Shown: positions 48,510 to 60,429 of the stretch, in pieces
How the letters are laid out: the number at the start of each line of letters is the position of its first letter
Position numbering within the stretch: the first letter of the stretch is position 1
Assembly (NCBI GenBank): GCA_026419785.1
Contig: JAODTK010005694.1
Location: 124,001 to 188,000 of the forward strand
Length of the DNA: 64,000 nucleotides
Origin: Sclerodactyla briareus
Taxonomy: Eukaryota > Echinodermata > Holothuroidea > Dendrochirotida > Sclerodactylidae
Direction of reading: 5' to 3'
Notes under the pieces: generated by a model
Told to the model about the DNA's origin: nothing
The model's database searches: none
What the model saw: only the letters and a program-made list of their open reading frames with translations
Position numbers and translations under genes: made by a program

Positions 48510-49640
48510 AATGCGTAAACAAAAAAAAACAGCCTAGGTCCGAGCCCTATTAAAGGCAAGCCTCGATTGTGAACGCCTAGGGCTAGGCCTAGCCTAGTCC
48601 AAGTATCAGAAAAATTTTACTGTAGTCACACTTACCAGTTGAAGGTGACGCAATCCGTCACCTAATGCCTTCAACTCTCTCCCTTCCGATTACAACATCC
48701 CTCTATAAACCTTCAAAACATCATTCAAGAAACATTCCAATCACTACAATGTTAAATTTCATTAGTAAAAGTTGATACTTACAACCTAATTTTTTGAGAC
48801 GGTAATAATTGGAGAAAATCACCACCTGTTTTTCCCCATCCTGTCTGTTTTGAAACATGTTTGTGGACAGAAGTGTTGCCACTCAGGGCTCATTTTGGCG
48901 ATCCTATTATTTATCTTGGGCACATGCAGGACATTACTACAGAAAATCTGCATGATTATTTATATCTTAGAGTGGCAACTCATAACCCAGACCACAACTG
49001 AACTGTTGAAGGCCGTTATGGAGATACCTGACTGATTTGGGGGAAATATTGGTAATTCTCACCTCCAAGACCATACAATATGGGGAATGAATAAGTCCAA
49101 ACCTTTTCTTTAACTACAATAATTGGTCTTTGGTATATTAATTTGAGAATGCAGCTTGTCAGACATCCTAAGTTGAAACAAAGTTGGTCGCTTAGCGTAG
49201 TCTAAAACAAGCCTAGGCCTCGAGTTGTGAACGCAGCTTTAGTACAGTATGCTGGGGTAACCCTCGATCTCGCACTTAAGCCTATCAACAGCGTACTTTT
49301 TTGATCAGCCGCTCATGAATTTCAGAAGCTGATTAATGTGATTAAGATTGTTTTACCTTCATAATGCTCCCACCCCTCCTCTATTGGTCTGTACTCAATG
49401 TGCAAAGTTACAGCCTATTTCCGACCCACCCCATTTTCCAAGAAGGGTATTACATCTAACCCTAGAATACAGACCATTCGTTGACATGCCGTTCTGCTGT
49501 AACTATTAAACATGTCCATCGACAGCCACCTATGAACGCATTTTGAGCCAATGGGATATCCTCTCTTACACCCGCTGCTTTCAGGAAGGGCCGTTCATGC
49601 GAAACCCAACTTATAACTACTTTTCATACCTTTCGAGAAA
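48510..49640. other. Inverted-repeat right arm and gene-free stretch
   Basis: 48,950-49,113 is the right arm of the long inverted repeat (see 46,860-47,031). Short blocks GCCTAGG..CGA.TTGTGAACGC recur at about 48,565-48,585 and 49,208-49,232. No gene is supported. Confidence 0.5.
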
Positions 49641-50820
49641 TTATACATCATATAACTACCGACCTAGCCTCCCTAGACTTCAGTAAGCTTTTGATTTGTT
49701 TCCACATCGCCCCCCCCCTACTGAAACTTGATTTTAATGGAATCGAAGCAAAACTCTCAACTGGATAAAATCCTCCCCTCACAGACTTCGACTCAAACGT
49801 TTTATCGTCACTGGAAGTCATCACCATGGAAACCCAGTAACTCAGTGGTGTACCCAAGGCAAACAGTTCTTGGCCCCCACCTCTTCATCCTTTAGATTAA
49901 TGACCTGGCCTGATTGTATCAATCCAGAACCAGCCTGCGATTTTTATCGCGATGACGTATTATGTAAAGGCCCTACTTCCACGCTACGGGAAGATAATGG
50001 AAAATTTCAAAGTGAAATCAACAACCTGCCACGGCTAAGGAATGGGAGATGAAGTTTACTGCCTCTAATGTAAGACAATGAGGATTTCTAGAGAGCGCTG
50101 TCCTGGTAACACCAAATATTCTATGCTTGGAGAAACCCTTGAGGAGGTCAAAGAAGACAATACCTAGGTATTATCCTCCAAAACAACCTGAAGTGGGACA
50201 GCCAGACCAACGTGGCAGCATCCAAAGCAACCAAAGCTCTAAATTTCGTTCAGCGTAATTTCAACCACTGCTCACGGAAGGTAAAAGAGAACCTCTACAC
50301 AACTATAGTCCAGTCACACCTAGAGTATGCTTCCCCAGCATGGAACCCAGGTACGAAGACCAATTAAGTATTTTACAGAGAGTACAACGACGTGCAGCTA
50401 AATTTGTGACTGGCGATTATGCCTCCAAGTCGTCAGTTACTGACATGTTGGCCGACCTGAACTGGGAATACAGTTGAAGAGAGACGTCTCAACAAAGACT
50501 AACAACATTTTTTAAAAATTATTCATGGAGAATTTGACATTGACGCAAACCGCTACATCAAGACCAAAAAACAGCAGATCTAGATGCACAAACTCGAAGC
50601 AATACGAAGTCTTACACCACACCTCAACGCAACACATTCAATCCTTTTTTGTTGAATCTGTGAAGAAATGGAATTCCCTCCCGGAAGCCACCCTTAGTGC
50701 TACCTCTTCTGATGCCTTAGAACCGCCTAAAACAGCAAAATACCCCAACTCTATTAACCACACCTGCTCTAGTCAAGACCTAGCCTATAGTGAAGCCCTC
50801 CAGTTATATCCCTAGTTGAG
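49640..50820 (+). pseudogene. LINE reverse-transcriptase remnant (lineage D, CR1-like)
   Basis: Plus-strand ORF2 C-terminal half, frameshifted but readable. It shows a DFSK palm block (about 49,675), a damaged GVPK.N...PPPLHPL stretch (about 49,850) where GVPQGTVLGPLLF is expected, and PDCINPEPACDFYRDDV (about 49,912-49,965) in place of the catalytic F/Y-ADD box. Further along are LGIILQNNLKWDSQTN (about 50,163-50,210), KATKALNF, HLEYASPAWNPGT (about 50,320-50,358), MLADLNWEY (about 50,443) and VKKWNSLPEA (about 50,662-50,690). The order is that of CR1/L2-type elements. At least five frame changes rule out activity. Confidence 0.85.
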
Positions 50821-50829
50821 TTTTCGGAG

Positions 50830-52970
50830 GTGGAATCTACAAGGTACAAGGTACCTGTTTTGCTGAAAACTAAATATGTCAAGTGTACCCGTCGAGGGCG
50901 CACTGTACTGTGTTTGTGGAGGTATGCAAAATGGAATGCGCGTAGGTGTGAATTCTTGAACGATTGTTGTCCGCGGTTGCAAGGAGGAAACCAAATAAGG
51001 AGTAAATTAATAACACTTTACGGACAGCTTATTTTGCACAAAGCATTACGATTTATTTGCTAATTTCTTAGCATATTTTCAAAGTGATACGTAGGTATCA
51101 TAATTCAAGGTGCGTCAGTCGACGGGTGATGCGCAGTGGGAGGACCCCACGTCCTAAAGCCTGTGATATACTAGTAGTAGTACAGGTAAAACCCTGCGAG
51201 TGCAGGCTAGGCTTAGTACTTGCGTGGAATATGATTGAAAGATTAATTTACTGTTCCACGGTCTTTGCAGTCGGAGTTTAGAGGAGCTCCACTAACTGTT
51301 TGTCAAGCCTCCGATGACGGGAAAGTGGTATGAACTGCAAAAGTAACGAAAAATCCCAATGCTTCAGTTTCGAAGTGTCCTCACTCCTTGAGTTGTTGTT
51401 TGCGATTTGCTTTCCCTAGAGAGACTAGTTTGAAAGCTGATATAAAACAATTATAATATTGTCATTTCAGGCAGTAGAGTAAACATTTCCGTCAGTTCAT
51501 CACGTCAAACTTACAACTGACCGATAGAGTCACGGTAGAGCCTTCTATCTATCCTAAAAATTCGAAACAAGCTTCTGAATATAACTCACTGATGGGGAAA
51601 AACCCCCTTTGACCTTCGTGGAAATTACATTCTCGTCGCTGTGCCAGCCTGCATTATTTTTCCTCGGAGTATTTGTTCCATGATTTGTTCGCGCTACTGT
51701 TTGTTAGCAACAAAATGCTCAGAAATTCGTACCATTGGTTGGAAAAATTAAGCTTTAAGGTTGATGAAAAGTGAATATTATTGTAATTTATAGGAGGATA
51801 GATGACGAGGATAGATGACTATTAACTCCAGAGATAATATAAAATGAGTAATACTATCCGAAAAAGAGCTTCCAGAATTACAACAAAAAAACTTCTTCAT
51901 CACAAGATCATTGCCCGTTGAAAATAAATATGCGACTGGTGTGTAATTGTTGTTTCGTGGAAAAGATCCGTAAGTGCTAAAAATAACCTTCGAAAAGCGC
52001 TTTTCATTCACAGAAGTCATATTATTACCGGAAGTCGGGTGTCATGATGCACTGCACCGAAAAGGTTGCCAATAAAACCACCGGAACAGAATAGGGCAAC
52101 TTCGAACATACTTGATGGGGGGGGGGGGGGGCAGGGGCCGCTTCATTGCCGGTCCCAGGGCCCGGTGATCTCTTAAGTAGACGGCCTGGTTCAACGTGAC
52201 TGCTCACCAACTGTACTTATTGCAAATATCCTGTAGCAAACCCAAGTAAACCCCAGGAAGTTCACAGATGTTGGGGGGGGGGGGGGTGGGCCGGGGGGAA
52301 ACAGTCTCGAATATTGGTGGGGACATGTCCCCCCCCCCCCCCCCCCCGTCACCCCGGTTTTGGCGCCCATGAGGCTGGATTTTTCCATAGTCTCTATGTG
52401 CACCGTCAGTGATTTTTGCATTTTCTATAAACGTGACCCTAATTCCAAACCTAAGCGGTGTTCCATTCACGCGGCGCGGGCGGCGTCAAATCGCTTCACC
52501 GTTATTTCATGGAGCCCGTTTTCATGCCCGCGGGCTGGCTGGCGGCGGGCGTTTTCTTTCTTCTCGAATCGTCATGATGCGATTTTTTCCGCCCGCCCGC
52601 GTGCTCATTCTAATCGATTTCCGGGGATTTCCCTGCAATCTTACTGGCTTGTAGCCCGATAGTACAGAGTAGAGAACAAAGTTATGTTCAAATCATGTTC
52701 CAATCACACTCCTGTTTCAACACTGGTAATGAGATCTTATCAAATTCTCTCCATTTTTAACGGCGGACACCTATTTGAACACATATTCGCATGTTTGAAC
52801 CATTGACGGGTCAAGTTTATGCTAATTAAATCTCCAAAAACCTGGCAATTGTGAAGTTAATTGTATTAATTAATCATTTGTATTTTAGGCGCTATCGTTG
52901 ATATTTAGAACAATGGTCCTAAGAACTTGACACCGGTTTAGGTTTAAACACTATAGTATGCCTATGCGTC
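50830..52970. other. Gene-free stretch with G/C homopolymers
   Basis: No gene is supported. G runs at about 52,118-52,131 and 52,273-52,287 and a C run at about 52,329-52,347 surround a GGGGACATGTCCCC palindrome. The frame at 50,830-51,063 overlaps minus-strand frames and has no domain. Confidence 0.5.
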
Positions 52971-52979
52971 CGGTGTTGA

Positions 52980-53085
52980 GAATAATAATAATAATGATAA
53001 TAATAATAATAATAATGACAAAAATAATAGTAGGCTACACGGTTCTTATATAGCGACATATAAACACTAAAGGTAAGAAGAGGTG
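52980..53085 (-). repeat. LINE/SINE 3' tail relic with AAT microsatellite
   Basis: The minus strand reads TATGTCGCTATATAAGAACC followed by an ATT-type tract (plus strand AATAAT, 52,980-53,035). This is the same tail architecture as at 22,635-22,700. Confidence 0.55.
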
Positions 53086-53101
53086 CGTGATTTCGAGAAA
53101 A

Positions 53102-53124
53102 CGCCCGCCCGCCCGCCCGCCCGC
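53102..53124. repeat. GCCC microsatellite
   Basis: About five CCCG/GCCC units. Confidence 0.85.
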
Positions 53125-54799
53125 GTGCATGGAAACACGGCTTAATGCCTTGTTCTCACAAACGATTGCGATTGATTAAATTGAACAAAAAACATGCTAT
53201 CACAATGAAGGTCAAGGGTGACGAAATATGACTGTGACTTAGCATGTTTCACACTTTGCGATACGATATGATACGATACGATAAATTTATCGGATGGAGT
53301 GTTCACACTTGTGCGATAAAAATGTCGTAGTAATTTATCGGACGTCTCGACGCCTAACACGCCGGAGAAAGTGGTGGGATTTTAGTTGAGAAAGCACAAG
53401 TTTCCTCCTCCTGTCGCTTCAGGCGGTGAATAGCTTGGCGGCAGAATTTTTAAATACCAAGAATTTTAATTTCAAAGCAATTCGAAGCTTTAATTTGTCT
53501 CTCTCCCAGCAGTGGCGTCGCCCCAAGAGGAGGGGGGGGGGGGAAGGTGGGGGGAGTGCCCCCCTCGAAAACCTTGTCCCCCCCCCCTGTGCTGCCCCCC
53601 GTGTGCCCCCCAATGAGATATTTGTGATTTTCGAAAAAATATTCTGTAGTCAGTATTCGACTACCAGTTTGAAATAGATCTGGCAAAACACAAAAAAATA
53701 TCACAAGAAAGGCAGTAATTGTGCCAAATTCGCACCGAATGCGATAAAAAAAGTGAAAAGTTTCGCGCTTCGCGCGTGTACTAGTGGTGGATTTTGTCTC
53801 GTCGCCTTCCCGTCATCTCCACATGGAAATTTCTAGCTCACTGGCCCCTAACTCATACATATTTGAGGTGAAATACTGAAGGATACAACAACATTCTCAT
53901 CGACCTTGAAAACTACAGTCAACCTCTTCCAGCCTCGTCCGTTTACAGGGCGTAAATACACAATCTTCCAAGGGGGTGTGAACTTTTGGGGTAGGTGGCC
54001 GAACTTTCCGTAGGTGGCTTCTGTAAAAGGTCCATTTGTTACAGTTTTTATGGAATTCTTCGTTCACGAACATCCATTTTCGGGGGTCTATTCAAGGTTC
54101 GCTCAAAAATCGGCTCTGGCCGCTCAGAGACCTACTTTTTGCCGCTACGGGACCGACTTTCAATATCTCAGGGGGGCGTCACACCCTACACCCCCCCCTA
54201 ATATCACGCCTGTCCGTTCCTCCTCCCTCGACCACGCGCGATTTGGGAAAGCCAGTAGCTATAGGCATCAGACGGCTCAATTTTCCAACGCATGGTTTTT
54301 TCTTCCAGGTAACTGCTACTGACGTCATATCGTGGTTGGGACAGTAGAGGCTGAAGATAGATCATGTCCCAGGTTTGAAAAAGCTTTGGTACATTGCAGC
54401 CTGAAAGCTCGGTCTTTCTTTGAGAGGTCATTTCCGGCAATCTGAGGGGCTTGTGCACCCAAAGATTTCTTGGACGCTCCGCGCCAACCTATGGTGGCGC
54501 TCCGCTTAGATAGTAGTTTTGTGCCCCCTCAAAATATCTGTGCCTCCTTGTGCTCCCCCCCCCCCCCCCTCCAGTTTGAAATGTCTGGTGACGCCACTTT
54601 TCTTCTCAGTACTTGTAGGAGGCGTGAATTAGTGCTTATCGACCCATTTGAATCATACAACGCAGTTTACAGCCTTTTTCTCTTGACTGGAGACATCACG
54701 CGCAATAGGGGCACCTAATTAAACCATTTCCTGGACATTACTGACTTCCATTCCATACATTATTTTCTCACCATTCATTCTGGCCTAAAACACAATCAA

Positions 54800-55160
54800 T
54801 CATGGGGACGCGCATGGCCTGGAAGCAATTAGCTTCATCCCCCGCCGCTTCAATCACCAGCCTCCTCAGAGCATTGACCATGCTGACCTGTCCCTTCCCC
54901 CTAGCTCCCCGAGGTACCCGCGCATCTGCGCCAAACCATGAGGTACTTGGCCGCCCCGGCGGACGGCCCTAACCCAAAGGGTCTCGTGGAGACAGAACCG
55001 TGTCCGAGGATCGTCCACCGGGAGGCGCGCCATACGCCCAAAGGAGCGCAATTGATGATCACGAATCAGGCAGCTGACCTCACCATCCCCGCCTACCCTT
55101 TCTTTGAACACCCAGTCGTAATTAGCATCGGTTATCCAGAACAATGCGAAGTGAGGTAAC
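54800..55160 (-). pseudogene. LINE ORF2 C-terminal relic (lineage E), copy B
   Basis: A 92-codon open frame on the minus strand (54,866-55,144) reads LIRDHQLRSFGRMARLPVDD and later VRRGGQVPHGLAQM, GYLGELG. This is the characteristic post-reverse-transcriptase tail of a non-LTR element (RQLRxFGHVxRxP...). It is shared with copy A inside the same TIR element, so it was captured before the two copies diverged. Confidence 0.7.
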
Positions 55161-55591
55161 CAGGAAACCCTCCTTCTCCGCCTCAGTTAACAGTGAGCAT
55201 TTACGCTCACTAGAATATAGGAAGACTGGAAGTTACAACGAGCGGAAAATTGGAGCTTGGTTTCCTCACTGACCACAATTAACTTGGCTTATATCGAGCA
55301 TTATACCCCCCTCCTTATAACTTATTTCCGTTGTCTTCTTCGTTTCTTTTCCAGCCTCTTTCTTCACCTGAGGGTAAGGGTGGAGTTCCCGTCAAGACGT
55401 CAGGCTGTGGATCGGCCCCTCTGGGAAACTCCCTCCTACCCTGTCCCGCTCTCGAACATCACAACCTCCCTACCCGGCCACTTACTACCAACCGCATATC
55501 ACCTCCTTTGCATGTCACATGATACTTGGACGCCGACGCAACATGACCCTCCCCATACCTCACTGGGAGGGCATCATGAATTCGAACTAAA

Positions 55592-56292
55592 CCAGAAAGC
55601 CAGAAGGCTTCGTAATTCCTGGACTCTTTCTGAAAACCTTGCCTGACACAAGGCAAATGGGAGATTGTACCAGCGATCGTTATGGGAAACATACATCTGT
55701 CAAATTTTCCATTTTTCCAACCAACCAATAGGGTTCCTATATTCTTGATAAGATAGCTACACACTAGTTCGAGGATTTCAGACTTTGACCTCTGGTGACC
55801 TCAGATGACCAGGTGAAACAAAAGGGGTCAATAACTCATCATCAGGAACACACATACCAAGTATGAGCTTCCTATCCATCGTGGGGTCGAGGTTAATCGT
55901 GCTCACAAGCCAAAATTAGCCAAATTATTAACTTTTCACAAATTTTCTATTTTCGACCGAAATCACCCCGACCTCTCCCAAAAAACAATAGGGTTCCTGT
56001 ATCCCCAAGGAGCTACACACCAAATTGAACCCGATCAAACCAACCATTCTGGATTTACCGTGTTCACAAGGTTTTCAGACTTTGACCTCTGTGACCTCAG
56101 ATGACCTCTGACCTGACCCCAAAACATAGAGTTCATTTACTCATCTTGGGGAACACACATACCAAGTATGAGCTTTATCCATCCATGTGGGGTCGAGTTA
56201 TCGTGTTCACAAGCCAGCGTCACATACACACATACACACATACATACACACACACTGTCATGACTGCATAGATTCCTCTGTCTCGTCAAGGA
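55592..56292 (-). mobile_element. Helitron-like element, copy 3 (701 bp)
   Basis: On the minus strand it begins TCCTTGACGAGACAGAGG, preceded by A, and ends AAGCC-ttct-GGCTT hairpin, TTCTGG, with T following. It holds about two core units related to 13,140-14,633. The orthologous point in TIR copy A (about 48,112-48,136) reads across without it (CTACGAACCATGTTATTGAG on the minus strand), which places the insertion between A and T. Confidence 0.75.
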
Positions 56293-56567
56293 TCAAAAAA
56301 AGGGTTTCGTAGCATCTGCATGGCGGCAAATAGGGCCGCAAAAGCTCAATCAGAGGCCAATGTCTTCCCCGGAACGTCACTACCTAATACATTAATCAAA
56401 ACCACCCGATTTTATCACTAAAACCCACTTTCACGCCAAACTTTCCCCAATGGCCTGTTTGGCGTTCCATACTCTTTGCAGAATTGCGCAAGTTTATCAC
56501 TGCATTGCGCAATTAATCGCATCCGATAAAATTATCGTATGAAAAAGTTGCAAAATTTTCAACTTGA

Positions 56568-56755
56568 CGTCCGATAAATTTATCGTATCGTATCCCGCAC
56601 AGGTGTGAACACTCGAATCCTTTATCGCACAAGTGTGAATACTCCATCCGATAAATTTATCGTATCGTATGGTATCGTATCGCACAAGTGTGAATACTCC
56701 ATCCGATAAATTTATCGTATCGTATGGTATCGTATCGCACAAGTGTGAACAGCGC
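56568..56755. repeat. ~55-bp tandem repeat at the TIR of copy B
   Basis: About three direct copies of ATCCGATAAATTTATCGTAT followed by CG..GTATCGCACAAGTGTGAA. The outermost is the terminal inverted repeat itself, so the end has been reiterated. Confidence 0.85.
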
Positions 56756-56999
56756 TAAATGGACGGATACATTCGATATTTGTCTGTTGTTTTTTTTTTT
56801 TGTTTTTTTTTTTGTTTTTTTTGTGGGGAAGGGGATCCAGTACCCACTATCCTACACTACCCTTTCTACCAGCAATAAAAGAAAAACGCTCCGAACTATG
56901 GACAGCAACCGACTGTTCATCTTTCCCCCTTGTTATTTTGTAACTCTCCAATATAGCAATATGCCAGAACATTTAAGAACATGAACGTGAAAGAACAGA

Positions 57000-57525
57000 T
57001 AATCTGTCACTAATTTGACTTATTTTTAGCAATGGTAATCCCATTCGATCCGTCGTCGAGTCCTGCATGTGCTTCCTCTCTGTCAGGTCTGGCAGACCCT
57101 CTCGCTTTGAGTCTTGCACACCTTTCCCCGTCAGGTATCGCAATATCAAAACGTTATCCGATCCCTTCCATTGATCGAGAACAGTGTGATGCCAGTTTCG
57201 TATCACGCTCGAATAATTCCCGAACATGTATCTCGATCTAGTCCCTGGAGACGTTCGCCGTAAGGAATTTCCCATTTCCCAATGACACCCAGTTTTCTCT
57301 TCTTCAAAATGTCGCCTGTGGTCTCATACCTGTCTGAAAGGGTAAACCGACTTTTGGTTGTTCCCGGGTCCCTTTCGTTTTCCCTCACATAGATTGCTCC
57401 CCTTTCGTTCATTTTCTGTTTCTTCCAACCACCAGTTAATTGCGATGTCTTATTCCATTGGTTACTCTCCCCCATTCTTCCAAGTGTTTGCATTGCTGCC
57501 ATCATGAAATCCGCTCTGTCCAATG
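57000..57525 (-). pseudogene. Unassigned coding-like segment downstream of the polymerase
   Basis: A minus-strand frame (57,203-57,523) has protein-like, charged composition: GGWKKQKMNERGAIYVRENE, SRFTLSDRYETTGDILKK, GKWEIPYGERLQGLDRDTCS. It then changes frame and continues with FGNYSSVIRN. I do not recognise it. Its orientation and position, on the same strand as and downstream of the Polinton-type polymerase, make it a candidate Polinton accessory or structural gene. That is inference only. Confidence 0.35.
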
Positions 57526-57771
57526 ATCAGATCCAAAATAAATTGAGTCTGTTCTCATTATGGAGATCAAAAGTAGCCTTGTCTACCTTCTTCACTGGAC
57601 GGAATAGGAATAAAGTACGTCCGCTCGCCCATCGATAGTTCAGATCAGGAATGAGCAGAGCCGTTCGCATTAGATTGGATATGCACCCTCGCCCTATCGG
57701 CATACTTGATCTACGTCTGTTCGCTTCGACAGTCAGATCAGAAATGAATCGCGATGGCCTTTAAACGGAGA

Positions 57772-58567
57772 TTAACGATTCATTCGGCTAACTTTACTGC
57801 TAGAGACATAACATCGTACCTTTCGAGTTAGGCTTTTACGTGATCCATATTCTCCATCTTGTCGAAGACATCCCTTACATCTTTCACGAGTCTGTCGAAG
57901 TTCAACTTGAACGTTTGAGCTTTTCCAGCTTTTTCCAGACGTTTTGATGTATAATACGTTGATGGTTTCCATGTTCCATTCCACGGCATTTTTCAACGCG
58001 ACGATCCTCATATCGTAAAGATACTCATTGCAAGTAATCATTGCACGATAACATGCTTTCAACCTTGCCACCACCTATCGTTTGACGTTTCCCCACCTAG
58101 AGTTTAAAGTCTCTTCGATGCGCTTACGTTTCAGTACACCTTTTCAACACGCCCTAATCTATATGATCGACATGATTCTCTCCAGAGTGTCATCGTAAGT
58201 GAATGATCTTCCGATGCGTTTGCAAAGTCACAAGTTCAGTCCCTTCAAAAATTCTTTGATGACTCTTGTAACATCTGATCGGTTGATGAAGCCCAGTAAG
58301 TCACTCCATGACATTGGTCCCTAGGAAGTCCGTGAAATTAATCACGCAGGGGTAATGCCTCTGACCAGGGTGATCGATTTCACATCCATAGCAGTTCAGA
58401 ATGTTGAATTGTTCTAAGTTCCTTCGATAAGGTCGATGAGTACGCATTGCTTGCTTGCTTGCAAATACGTCCTCACTCTTCGATGCCATGATCGCAAATG
58501 AATGACCCGGTTTTAGTTCCGGTCCGAATAAGTCCTCGGAGTTTGCGTACAAGGTAAAACATGCCAC
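57772..58567 (-). pseudogene. Unassigned coding-like segment with CxxC-type motif
   Basis: Two minus-strand frames (58,301-58,567 and 57,772-58,074) are joined by a frameshifted stretch that still reads RVIKEFLKGLNL and YDDTLERIMS. The first contains NCYGCEIDHPGQRHYPCV, a Cys/His cluster that could bind a metal. I recall similar CxGCxIxHPSQxxHxCL motifs in uncharacterised proteins of aquatic invertebrates and fish, some possibly linked to Polintons, but I cannot confirm this here. The second segment is Lys/Arg/Glu-rich and helical in character. It is the same strand as the polymerase. Confidence 0.4.
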
Positions 58568-58799
58568 ATTCTTCGAGGTTTTCGGGGAGAGCCTCTACGC
58601 GGTAGAGGGTATAATTATCTGGGTATAGCATGGCTATGAGAACGTTGACATCTTAAGTACAAGTTCTACCCGTCTGGGGGATATCCGTATATACTGGTAG
58701 TTTTTCGCCCTCTATACTCTCGCGTCACTTCATCGATCAATCTGAAGCTTTTCTCCATCTCTTTAACTTCACTTGTTATTTCGCGAGAGCTCTCCCATG

Positions 58800-59160
58800 C
58801 CTAGCTTCGTCGTAACCTCTCCTAGTTCCGAAATTAGGACGAATGTCATCGTTTTCTATATCCGAACTCATCATGTATGGATTGTCTATGTCTATTGCCA
58901 AACGAGTACCCATATGGGTAGCCCGTTATATAGTCATCTCGGATGACTCATTTATCGTTAACGATTTGGTAAGTTCTTTGGTCGTCTCGCAATTTTTTTT
59001 CCAATGTGCTCTCCCACGATGTCGTTCTCATTTCGAACGACAATGCTCTTGTTTTCCTCGGCTGTTGGATCAAAGCCTCACACCATCTCGTTAATCAACT
59101 CAACTGCTCTGTGTGATAAGTTCTCCTGAGGTTTTCTTATCATGCCCAGGTTCTGGCACT
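58800..59160 (-). pseudogene. Unassigned coding-like segment
   Basis: The minus strand reads KPQENLSHRAVELINEMV, then EENKSIVVRNENDIVGEHIG with a stop between, then LAIDIDNPYMMSSDIEND and NFGTRRGYDEARHGRALAK in another frame. One reading is the C-terminus of one protein followed by the N-terminus of the next. Neither is recognised. They are co-oriented with the polymerase. Confidence 0.35.
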
Positions 59161-59169
59161 TTTCCCATC

Positions 59170-60420
59170 AACACACATAAAATGGAATAGATGATATATA
59201 AAATTGAACCAATTCATTAATTAGTTACGCACCTCCTTGATGATGCAAAAATGTAACAATATTTCAATTCATACTTTTCACGACCGGTCGTCAACTTATT
59301 TAATCTTAACCATACATTGAGCTCAACACTGGCTCCTTCACTTAAATTATGTCATTCCATCACACCATATATGAGAAATATACGAGTGTTCATAACTGAA
59401 ATATGTCAAAAGTGCAGGTGTTAGGGGTTGGAACGATACCAGCATAAACCGTACGGCACACCAGAGAACCCTTCCCGGCGTCTCCAGCATCAGAAACAGC
59501 AGAGCCGGCTGGCCGTTCCCCATCAACCCCAAGAGTAAAGAGCTCCAGGCTCCGGGAAAAGGGTAGACTGCAGGCAAATAACAGAAATTTTCCTAGAATT
59601 GTATAAATATTCCCATATGTATGAACTCCATATCAAGGCAAACGTTACATGGTTCCTATTTTTCATCAAAGACAAAATTCTCTCTTTGCTCCATATAAAC
59701 GTCGTGAGTGGGAACTCGCAAACGGCTATCTTGCAACGATTTTGACTCGCCAACTACTTGGATGTTCTACCCAACCAAATTCACCACTGACTAAGAAAAA
59801 TACCGTCACGTGACCAATTACAATCGCTCTCTCAATGACTCCCATTACATTTCACCACACTATCATGCTATTTCCCGTAACCATAATATCGAACCCAAGA
59901 TGTCATCTATTATCCACACTAACCCCCCTTTCAATTCCAGTTTAATTTGAATACTCCAAGCACAACCACAAGTCCCTCATTCATGCCTCAAATCTACGGC
60001 TCAATTATTTCTAATACCATACATATTGCTTTAAGAATACAATTACACCAGTTGCATGAAACGTCCAATCTCACCTCGGGACCCCTAAAAAATATCAAAG
60101 CTAACTTACGTGATGAATAATGACTACTGTCCCCTCATCGTCCAGCAGCGTCCGTGTCGACGACCCCTTCTCTCTAGTCCACACTAATAGACGAAACACC
60201 CGACGTCTAACCAGGACTCCCAAAAACTGGCCGACAATTGTACTATTTTTCTCTGAACAGGCGGCATTTCCAGTACAACAGACCCTATGCCCCTTCTCTC
60301 AGACCACACCCGACGCGCTTACGACAACGGCTGGACAAGCAGTGCCCCACCTAAACCTCCCTCACGTATCTTCCAGCTCCAAAATTGGAACCATCGCCCC
60401 ATTTGTATAGTTATGCTAAG
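59170..60420. other. Stretch between coding-like segments
   Basis: No convincing gene. Minus-strand frames at 59,347-59,577 and 59,523-59,753 and a plus-strand frame at 60,120-60,410 lack recognisable domains. Since the region lies between the polymerase and the other co-oriented segments, it may hold a decayed Polinton gene. Confidence 0.35.
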
Positions 60421-60429
60421 TCTAATCCC

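Larger units (their letters stand above)
53242..56755. mobile_element. TIR element, copy B (3.5 kb, with nested insertions)
   Basis: The left end is GCATGTTTCACACTTTGCGA. The right end, reverse-complemented, is GCGCTGTTCACACTTGTGCG. TTA precedes and TAA follows. The outer 200 bp on each side align with copy A (47,061-48,500): GACGTCTCGACGCCTAAC, AGAAAGCACAAGTTTCC and AGGCGGTGAATAGC-like on the left. Relative to A it carries about 1.3 kb of extra sequence (about 53,460-54,780, including G/C-run blocks) and a Helitron-like insertion at 55,592-56,292. No transposase was seen. Confidence 0.6.

Noticed and set aside
55257..55646. 129-codon plus-strand protein
   Set aside because: It runs across a TIR-element interior and the end of a Helitron-like insertion, with low-complexity Leu/Pro content.
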